From the NCBI RefSeq assembly GCF_963675165.1, contig NC_087380.1, forward strand, positions 6,518,071 through 6,582,070: a stretch of 64,000 bases of DNA, given 5' to 3'. This DNA comes from Halichondria panicea (taxonomy: Eukaryota; Porifera; Demospongiae; Suberitida; Halichondriidae). Under the pieces are notes generated by a model, which ran no database searches, had not been told where the DNA came from, and worked only from the letters and a program-made list of their open reading frames with translations. A program made the position numbers and the translations under genes. Within the stretch, counting starts at the first letter, position 1. Each line of letters starts with the position of its first letter. Of the stretch, positions 55,198-64,000 are shown one piece after another.

Positions 55198-58100
55198 ATG
55201 CAGCTGCTGATCATTACTGCAGCATTGCTGAGTGCACTTATGCAAAGGTAAGCCTCCTCTTATGCTGAATGGTTCCCAGATACTCTCTTTTGACGGTGCA
55301 GGAGCTGGTGCCAGGAGTTTGGCTCGCCACCATTGTGTCTACTCAATCGTTTGGATGTCCTCCCCTGCAGAGTTGTCAATACACACACAACTCCTCTTCC
55401 ACAAGACAAGTATGTTCAATAGCTTTTGCGCATGTGCCCTTATGATTATCTAGTATAAGATCAGTTGCACTCTTTTTTGTATATACACGTTGCATGCAGT
55501 GAGTATGCAGTATACAGTACAAGGATTCGTGAACGTCCTCTGAGGTGTGAGATTCGTTGCCGTGGTACCAGCCCACAATCTCTCCCTACTGTCGATGGAG
55601 ATCCCAGAATTTATTATCTTTTCTCCCCAGGATTTGGAAGACAAGAGTAATTGCAATGTTTAACATTCAACTACTGTAATATTTTATTTTTGCAGCTATG
55701 ATAACCGGCAGCTAATACGGTACAGAGTGCAATGTCCTCGTGACCATTTTTCTTTCTTCGACCTCATGTCTTTGGACCTGGAACCACCTTCTTGCAACAA
55801 CACAGACACTGGAGAAACAAAGTGAGAAATCTATCATTATAATTATAATAGACATTGTATTATCCTGAGCTGTAATTATTTGCAAGGTGTGTGGACTACC
55901 TTCAAGTGAGCAGGGGAGGAGGTGACTTTGGGTTCCTTGAAGTGTGTGGTAACGTCACCCCCATCTCCCTCCGGTCACAACTGGACAGCGGTGAGAGAGA
56001 TTAATCACACATGCACATAGCAACAGCATTTTATATACTACACAGGAGAAGAAAATTTCACTAAGTTTTAACATTTATCCTCTCTCTAAAACTACAGGTA
56101 CCGTTGAGGTGATACTGAGGACAAGTGAAGATGAACACTTCCCTGAATTCTCCGCAGCTGTTGTGTGTGTGAACACTGCCCTCTTGCAGGGGCTTGATGA
56201 TGGTGGGACGTCATTGCCACGAATTGACGGCAGTGGGGTGTCTGCTAAACTTGATCAATTTGTAAGGCGATGTAATTATTATATAAACTAGACATGACAT
56301 TCTTCTGCATGCTATGTAACAGAATTCCAGAGTGAGGAGACAAGTGGAGTATGTGCATCGAGTGAGACGCAGCACAGAAGAGCAGGCTAGGAGTCTGGCA
56401 TGCAGTGTGGATGATGTCAACATTCCCTTTGATGCTGGGATCACGTACAACAACAAAGTCGTCAGCATTGTGGACATGGCAACCATGAATGTGATTAGGA
56501 GGTATATGCTTACGTGCATACACATGTGGGATTCTGTGTTCATAATTATTATTACTTCATAGGCTGCCAGCTCCAATTAACAAACTGACAATATTGGATA
56601 ACAGTGGCTCTCAACAAGAGTTTTATCGAGAGGCCCCCCTAACCAATAGTACTGTCACGATTTTTCCTGGCCCAGGTGAGTTTGAGTTTGCTCTAACATG
56701 CGTGCATACACACTGAGCCTGTCCGCATGTACACACAGGCCCTTTGACTCGAGCTGGAGTGTTTGTCTTCTTCACCAGCTTTACGACCATTCCTGAACTA
56801 GGCAACATTTCACCACAGGTATAGCCATACCTGATAGTGCAACCATGTTATCGTCCACTCTCTACAGCTGGTTATTCCCAGTGGTCAGGATGCTGATGTC
56901 ACCGCTAGTCTCCTGGCAGGTCATGTGAGTCAGGCATCGGATGGTCAAATTGAGTGTAGTAAGTTAAAGTGTTATATCGTTTGAAAATGTGGTTAAATAC
57001 ATTTTTTGCAGATTACACTGACAATGAGATTCTCCTTGCACTTCTTAACCGGCATATTGTCAACCCAGTGCTGGAAACGGTGATCGATGTGGTACTCAAT
57101 TGTACTAACAGGTACATCATGTAACAGAGTCAAGTTATACCCCTTATTTCTATGGACCTGTGATGTTACACTCGATCATAATAGTTTAGACTTATATATG
57201 TAGCACTCAATCATGATTATTTACACTAAAGTTGATTCATAATTCTTTGTTCATAATTATTATGGATTACCATGCACTCACATGATCCAGGGAACAACCA
57301 GGAAGAATTGAACAAATTGCTGCAACCATACGTAAGCTGAAAATAATTACAATTGTATTTCCTACTATATATACTGTAGTGCTATGGAAATTAAAACTAA
57401 CAAACATTTTTATCGCACATTAATTTTATTGGCTTTTATTCGAGGCCTGTACATGAAATCACACCCTTTATCAAGGAAATAACTTTTTTTCGTAGCCTTA
57501 TATAATTATGGGCCAAAACGCAATACTTTATGCTCGCATATTATTTCTAGCACTATATACAGGTACCATTTTGTGAACTGTGTCGTGTTTGCACACAAGC
57601 TCAACAAATACGTGTAGTAGATGTTGTTTATTGTTACTCGTACAACTTGTATGCACAATACAATGTTCTCTATCCATACAGCACTTGACTTTCAGTTCAG
57701 TCAGGAGGTGATCTCTGGAGCAGAAGAAAATGGAACAGTTCGCGTTTGTGTGGAGATAGTTACTGATATCTTCCTGCCCAGAAATGTGGAAATAAGAGTG
57801 TTCACACAAGATGGAAATGCCACTGGTAACTACCGTATAGCGAGAATATTTCGAGGGTATAAATTTTTGCAGAATGACCGCTAGAAAAAGTTTTTTTTTG
57901 TGGATTTAATGTACACGGAATAGCAGCCTTTCTGCCATGCACGCAATATTTAATTCTTGGGTATAAATGTTCGCGATACATGCGAAAACGGAAACATTAA
58001 TTTTATACCCTCGAAATATGCACGCTATACGATATACAGCTAGTCAGTGATGTTATGTTGCTCATTCCATCATATAGAGCCGGGTGACTACACTGCTGTC

Positions 58101-60577
58101 AATGCCACCGTCACGTTTGTTAGTGGAACCGGACCAGGATCTGAGATGTGCATAGACATTGATATTGTATCTGATGATAATTTGGTAGAGTTTGATGAAG
58201 TGTTCCTGGTGACAGCACAATCCCTCAATCCTAATGTCAACGTCATCAATAATACCACCGTTATTATTGTAAATAGTGATGGTAGGTGAATTATATTGTA
58301 TGCAATTTGGTACCCCCCTCCCTCATTTACATGCAGAGCCAGTATTCAGGTTTACACAAGACGTGGTGACAGCTTGTGAGAGTGAGGGTGTTGCCATGGT
58401 ATTCGGCATTGAGCTTGTATCTGGGACACTTGCTATCCCTATTGACATTACCATTGAAATAGATAATGTGTCCAACACACTGACATTTCCTTCTGGGTCT
58501 GTCCCCAACAGTAACACAACACTCAATTTAATCACTACCCTCAACGGCACCAATCGGATTCTTTTGGCCATGGCAACAGTGACACCTCTGGGCTCATTTC
58601 AATTCAATATGAACTCTACCACTGTAGCCCTGTTCACTGATGACAGTGAGTAGTTGAGTCAGTGCATGTATCAGCTGTTAGTTTGTTGCCCCTTTACAGG
58701 TGAGCCAATGCTCTACTGCACTTCATTTGTACGAGGCTCCTCATCTGATGATGGAACCACAGAAGTTGATTTACAGAATGGTCCCTTCAGGTTTCTGGAA
58801 CAAAATTACACTTCTATCTTTGTAAGTCTACCCAGTTTGTGTTTTCACAAATTCACAGTACACTTACTAGGTCAACAGCAATGGAGATGTGTCTCTTAGT
58901 GCTGCGTTTACAAGTATTTCTCCAGGAGTGCTCCCACTTGTATCGTCCAACCCCCCGGTATTAGCCCCATTTTGATCAGATTTAAATCCAAATGCTGGTG
59001 GGTTAGTACTTTATGCCGAGACTCAAGACTCCATGCTCCTCACACGAGCTGCTAATGAAGTGAGCACTGCCTTTCCTGGCCAGCCTACCTTCACTCCTAT
59101 GTCTCTGTTCATCGCTACTTGGCTTCAAGTCCCTCCCTTTGGTGATCCTGAGGTGAGTCGATGTAATACTTATCTGCAATAATCATGGATCTTTATTCAG
59201 GTAAATACTTTCCAAGTCGTCATGGCATCAGATGGTCAACGTTCATTTGTCCTTTTCCTCTACGATGACATACAAGGGACAAACGGTGGTCGTGCACTGG
59301 CTGGAATCAATGGTGGTGATGGTGTCCGCTCTGTGACTGTACCTGGCTCCTTGTCAGAAGCTATTATGAACATCACGACCACTAGCAATGTGGGGAGGCC
59401 TGGAGTGTGGATGTACAGAGTGGACACTGATGGTAGGTGAATTATTGTTGTGTGCAATTTGGTATCCCCCACACATACAGAACCAGTATTTAGGCTTACA
59501 CATGAACAAGGCGTGGTTACAATTTGTGATGAGGTGATTATTGAACTGGTGTCTGGGACACTGGCTTTCCCTACTGAGATCACCATTGAAATAGACAATG
59601 TGCTCAACACACTGACCTTTCCCTCTGGGTCTGTCCCCAACACTACACTGAGTTTCAGGCCCACCCTCATCAGCAACAACCGAAGACTTGTTGCATTGGC
59701 AACAGTGACACCTGTGGGCTATATAAACTCTGCCATCGTAGCCCTGTTCACTAATGACAGTGAGTAGTTGAGTGCATGTATCAGCTGTTATAGTTTCAGT
59801 GTTGCCCCTTTACAGGTGAGCCTGTGCTCTACTGCACTTCATTTGTACGAGGTTCCTCATCAACCGATGGATTTGTACAAGTTAATTTACAGAATGGTCC
59901 CTTCAGGTTTCTGGAACAAAATTACACTTCTATCTTTGTAAGTCTACCCAGTTTGTGTTTCACTAATTCACAGTACACTTACTAGGTCAACAGCAATGGA
60001 GATGTGTCTCTTAGTGCTGCGTTTACAAGTTTTTCTCCAAGAGTGCTCCCACTTGCATCGTTCAACCCCCCGATATTAGCCCCCTTCTGGTCAGATTCAG
60101 ATGCAGGTGATGGTGGGTTAGTACTTTATGCAGAGACTCAAGACTCCATGCTCCTCACACAAGCTGCCAATGAAGTGATGACTGCCTTTCCTAACCAGCC
60201 TACTTTTACTCCTATGTCTCTGTTCATTGCTACTTGGCTTCAAGTCCCTCCCTTTAATGGCCCTGGGGTGAGTCGATACAACACGTACTTATCTGCAATG
60301 ATTCTGGATCTTTATTCAGGTAAATACTTTCCAAGTCGTCATGGCATCAGATGGTCAGCGTTCATTTGTTATTTTCGTCTACGATGACATACAATGGATA
60401 AACGGTGGTAGTGCACTGGCTGGAATCAACGGTGGTGATGGTGTCCGCTCTGTGACTGTACCTGGCTCCTTATCACTAAGTATCATGAACATAATGACCA
60501 CTAGCAATGTGGGGAGGCCTGGAGTGTGGATGTACAGAGTGGACACTCCCGACATTATTAATCCCAGTGAGCCCTAA
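55198..60577 (+). CDS. Secreted CUB / Calx-beta / NIDO multidomain protein, 22 exons, one in-frame TGA
   Basis: Exons: 55198-55247, 55302-55409, 55500-55646, 55696-55821, 55887-55990, 56098-56261, 56323-56501, 56563-56675, 56739-56818, 56868-56958, 57012-57111, 57291-57331, 57682-57825, 58078-58281, 58337-58645, 58700-58821, 58871-59152, 59201-59432, 59481-59759, 59816-59937, 59986-60267, 60320-60577; 3,537 nt, 1,178 codons. Exon 1 is a signal peptide (MQLLIITAALLSALMQ). Exons 3-6 form a CUB-like domain (LFSPGFGRQDYDN, FFDLMSLDLEPPSC, CVDYLQVS). Exons 13-14 are a Calx-beta repeat (GDYTAVNATVTFV, VEFDEVFLVTA). Exons 15-18 and 19-22 are a duplicated module of a beta-sandwich plus a NIDO domain (TFQVVMASDGQRSFVLFLYDD, GVWMYRVD). 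Codon 729 is TGA (58973-58975) where its paralogues have TGG (APFWSD). If real, this removes both NIDO domains. The likely role is in extracellular matrix or recognition; the ligand is unknown. Confidence 0.85.
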
Positions 60578-61589
60578 CAACCAACAATGTGAGTTTATCC
60601 CAACATTTGAGCGTGTGAGCTGATTATATATTCTTGTTTTTACATGCAGGTTCAAGCTTACACCATTGACTGCTGTATAGTATATCGAATTTATAAGTAG
60701 AAATATTATCGTAGTGACAGTATACATAATTATTGCATAAATCAACATCGTAATTATAAATAAATATGCACAATTGTATATCAGAGACATCGTCCAAGGC
60801 CAATTTTTCTATAGAAGAACAGAAGAACAAAAGAGTTTTCTATAATTAGTGGGGGGAGGGTATACTGAACAAACAGAATAGCCGACACTTAGTTACCCAC
60901 ACACTGAGAGTATGAATTTGGTCGTGGAAGCGATACAGAAAGGAGCCTTTATTTTAGAAATCGAACAATTCAAGCTCAATTATTATTATTCAAGCTTTAC
61001 AGTCACAGTGTGAGGTGATGATAGAAGCTTGTGAAAGTAATGGAACATGGAGTGGATCTGCTCATTGTATACGCTGAGAAACCTTTATTATACGTATTAT
61101 AGTTATCTATAAATTTCATTCACAATGGCAAACTAGTGCGCTGTGACCATTCACTGTTGTGATGCTGGATACATGAACTCTCAAAGGAAGGAATTGTGGG
61201 ACTGGAGTGACATGCACTGGCATGCATGGGTCATGTAAAACTTGTCAATTAAGGTATAGAGATTATTGAAACTGAATGTCTAGCATTAAGTTAATACTCA
61301 AACAGCCATCTGTTCAGACCTCTCTGTACTTAGTATACATGTATAGCGGAATCACAGTTACAGTCTTGACTGTATATAGTCCATGCATGCAGATCGACTT
61401 GAAAGAACTGTTACTATACTCAAAGCAGTTATATACGGCGGCTATATAGTGTCTGCAGGTGCAGAACAATGAGAATTAACATGTCTGGCAAAGGAGTGAA
61501 CATGTGGTGTAGCTAGCTAGTGTTAACTGACTTAACAGTCTGTCTCTGTTATGTATTTGTCCCCATTAAGTACTCAGGGGCATCATATT
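60578..61589. other. Intergenic, nothing recognised
   Basis: About 1 kb of AT-rich DNA following the NIDO gene stop. No paired repeats or genes seen. Confidence 0.4.
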
Positions 61590-61985
61590 AGTGTCTCTGC
61601 ATAAAGTACTAACCCACCAGCACTTGAATCGGTATCTGACCAGAAGGGGGCTAATATCAGGGATCTTCAGATCGAGTCAAGTGGGAGCACTTCCGGAGCA
61701 AAATTTGCATTAAGAGATACATCACCATTGGTGTTGACCTAATAAAATGCATGTGTACTGTGAATTCATGAAAACACAAACTGGGTAGACTTACAAAGAT
61801 AGAAGTGTAATTTTGTTCCAAAAACCTAAAGGGACCATTCTGTAAATCAAGTTGTGCATGTGGTTCCATCAAGAGATGAGGAGCCTCGTACAAATGAAGT
61901 GCAGTAGAGCACTGGCTCACCTGTAAAGGGGCAACAAAGTAATAATAGTATATTCTTATACACTGAACTACTCACTGTCATCAGC
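61590..61985 (-). pseudogene. NIDO-gene fragment (third copy): NIDO N-terminal exon and preceding exon
   Basis: Minus strand 61798-61919 matches exon 16/20 of the plus gene (EPVLYCTSFVRGSSS, DLQNGPFRFLEQNYTSIF), and 61591-61738 matches the first half of exon 17/21 (APFWSDTDSSAGGLVLYAET). The rest of the NIDO domain is missing, and part of the preceding exon (CACTGTCATCAGC at about 61973) remains. The reading frame is broken. Confidence 0.82.
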
Positions 61986-62075
61986 ATATTGAAACCTAAC
62001 AATAGCTTACCGTATCTGAACAACAACATACACATGCAAGTCATGTAATTAATTAGTCCAAAGTTGGGGGGCTCA

Positions 62076-62140
62076 TAACTTGAGTTTTTATGCAGAGACT
62101 CAAGACTCCATGCTCCTCACACGAGCTGCTAATGAAGTGA
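62076..62140 (+). pseudogene. Stray NIDO exon fragment, opposite strand
   Basis: TTATGCAGAGACTCAAGACT, then CCATGCTCCTCACACGAGCTGCTAATGAAGTGAG, matches the centre of exon 17 (YAETQDSMLLTRAANEVS) on the plus strand, inverted relative to the neighbouring fragment at 61590. Confidence 0.8.
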
Positions 62141-62431
62141 GCTATACTACAGTATATAATATATCTTTATAACATCACATCACATGACTGTATGGCCATA
62201 ATAATTATGGTACACCGTTAATTGTTCATGCATAAAAATCTAATTTTGCTAATAATAGAATAGAATCCTGTGTAGAGTAACAAAAGTACATGCACCCATG
62301 CATTCGTAATGATAGCCAAATTAATCCATATTCATTTAAATATGCATTCAAGTTAATTAACCTTGTATGTTACATTGCATGAGTAGGGGAGATATGTGAA
62401 GTACGTTACCTGCCCACCAAACTTCTAGGTT

Positions 62432-62640
62432 ACTAGGTAACAAACCACAGCCGTAATAGCTGCATGTTGTAGCAATTGTCTGCAGGTACTATAATATGAG
62501 GACTCTCAGGCAGGCAAAGCTGTGGCGAGATTGCGAGCCTATTTTGTGATCCAGTTTAAATAGTATAGCGCTAGTCTCGTAGCATGATGAGGGTGGAATG
62601 CAGCACACAATGACATTAATTCGTGTCTGTAAGAGAAGGA
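62432..62640 (-). pseudogene. NIDO-gene exon 1 and upstream fragment (third copy)
   Basis: On the minus strand CTGCAGACAATTGCTACAAC precedes ATGCAGCTATTACGG (ATG at 62465), matching the start of the plus gene (ATGCAGCTGCTGATC). The frame then stops within ten codons. The upstream part (CGCCACAGCTTTGCCTGCCT, CTACGAGACTAGCGCTATAC) follows the plus gene's 55060-55197. Confidence 0.8.
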
Positions 62641-63599
62641 ACCTGAATCACTTGATGAATTAGGTGTGAATTCTCACTTCACAATATTATTGTGTGGTTA
62701 ATTAGCTGCACTTATAGGTTATTATAATTATAATTATAGCATGAAGGTTCTGAATCATAAAATTATAGCAAGGGTATACCTGCATGCATGCATGTATCCA
62801 TAGATACTATAGTATCTATGATGATCATGACTTGTCTGTCATTGAATGATTGTAATTTCTTAATAATACTGCATACTTTATAACAATAATTATGAGGTTA
62901 GCTATACTTATAACTATATATGCATATACTTATGACTCAACAACTTTGATCAGGAGTGTCATAAAAATATAACATTGTAGAAAAATTAGGCGTAGATACA
63001 TGTTTTGATCTATAATGAATAACTATATATGTATGTAGCAAAGGGTTTAGCATACGTATACTGGTTAATATTGTGAGATCATTTGCATACCTGTCACTTG
63101 CAATAGGAGTCCATCTCATTGTAAAACCAGTTGTATAAGTATAGGGATTGGCAACCGATTTGTAGATTTTTAGCAATTTTAGATATAGCCATGCGACTTG
63201 AATGTATATAGTTTATAATTCTGTAAATTACAACGTTAACTCTATAATCTCTTATCTGCCATTATATAATTATTCTAGATTTTAGTGTCTAGTCATGAGG
63301 TAAAACTAACCTTGATCCCCCTATATATACTGTGCACTCCATGTGCATAGTACATCGTACATTCATGTACACAGCACTCATTGCCATGCAGAGTTAATTG
63401 GTCATTATATTCATAAAAAGCACATGCAGAGGTAGATGTACACAACAAGATATCTGACACCATGCACACAAACACTGGCACAAAAAAGCATGAAGTCTTT
63501 AGCTATAGAGGATTCAGGGTTTATATTGGTTGTTATGTCATTGAGCAGTTTCTTCCTTGCCTATATATATAATAGTGTGAAATAGTTCTCCTTCCATTG
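62641..63599. other. Intergenic, nothing recognised
   Basis: AT-rich with scattered resemblance to the region 54750-55060 upstream of the plus-strand NIDO gene (for example ACCTGAATCACTTGATGAAT). No gene. Confidence 0.4.
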
Positions 63600-63949
63600 C
63601 ACTTTGAGCAGCCTCAACAACGACCCCATCTCTGAGTCCGTCTTGAATCCTGCCATCTTCAAATCATGGTCGTTCACTGGTATATCTTCCCTTCTCACCA
63701 AATGACACCGGTCACAGCTGTACCCTCAGTAGCTGGCTGTAGTGTGTGTCTGTGACCTCTCATGACCCTTCAGGCTCGCTCCAACTCGGCCATGCATGCA
63801 CATTGCCTTTGGTGGGAAGCCGTGCAGGGTGAGGGTGGTGCCAGGCTAATACAATTCAGTGTAAGAAGAATGCTGTGTTGCATGTCTCGGGTATTAGAAA
63901 ATCCACCCTCATGTAAGCATAGCCTGTTGATGTGTTGTGGGTGGGTGGC
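63600..63949. repeat. Duplicated 5' flank of the NIDO genes (copy 3)
   Basis: Same order as 43080-43560 and closer in sequence to the inverted copy at 54400-54745, including the ATACAATTCAGTGTAAGAAG block that copy 1 lacks. Confidence 0.8.
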
Positions 63950-64000
63950 TAGCCTCGAATCCACGCCGATTAAAATTTTAATCGGCGTGGATTCGAGGCT
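63950..64000. mobile_element. Palindromic mini-element with TAGCCTCG ends, cut by the window edge
   Basis: TAGCCTCGAATCCACGCCGA and TCGGCGTGGATTCGAGGCT are a perfect inverted pair around TTAAAATTTTAA. The left neighbour is GTGGGTGGC (63941-63949). The paralogous flanks have GTGGGTGGCTAAACAA without the insert, so this is a ~52-bp insertion whose second 9-bp duplication should lie just past the window. Confidence 0.85.

Overview
The window looks like nuclear DNA of an early-branching animal, most likely a demosponge. This is inferred from AT-rich sequence full of short TA/ATGCATGC runs, genes split by very short introns (about 40-200 bp), host genes typical of animals, and very dense small inverted-repeat transposons. 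No rRNA, tRNA, CRISPR or bacterial operon was seen.

Layout. 1-130 is the 5' end of a DUF3395-repeat gene leaving the window on the minus strand. 149-6778 is a nested pile of repeats: a LINE endonuclease relic split by a TA-flanked foldback element, a ~172-bp satellite, and outer inverted repeats. 6852-7962 is a short DNA transposon with a RecQ-like helicase fragment. 8540-15744 is the highlight: a 7.2-kb DNA transposon with matching terminal inverted repeats and a 9-bp target duplication. It carries a 12-exon, about 1,100-residue putative DDE transposase with a Myb/SANT-like domain, and a convergent single-exon HIRAN-domain gene. 15761-30292 is nearly all short inverted-repeat elements, foldbacks, ATCGAT-rich satellites and a LINE 3' relic.

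30913-37451 is a host gene pair, read head to head from about 160 bp: OGFOD1 (15 exons, minus) and a DUF3395-repeat protein (plus, two compensating frameshifts). 38103-60577 holds two inverted copies of a secreted CUB/Calx-beta/NIDO gene. The minus copy is a multiply broken pseudogene; the plus copy (22 exons, 1,178 codons) is intact except for one in-frame TGA. Between them lies an intronless class C GPCR (48081-50750). 61590-63949 holds scraps of a third NIDO copy.

Two groups of DNA transposons, with ends CAGAGGAGG and TAG(C/T/A)CTC, both make 9-bp target duplications here. For one 72-bp palindrome the unoccupied target can be seen in a related element in the same window. All family names come from motif recognition by eye; no database search was run.
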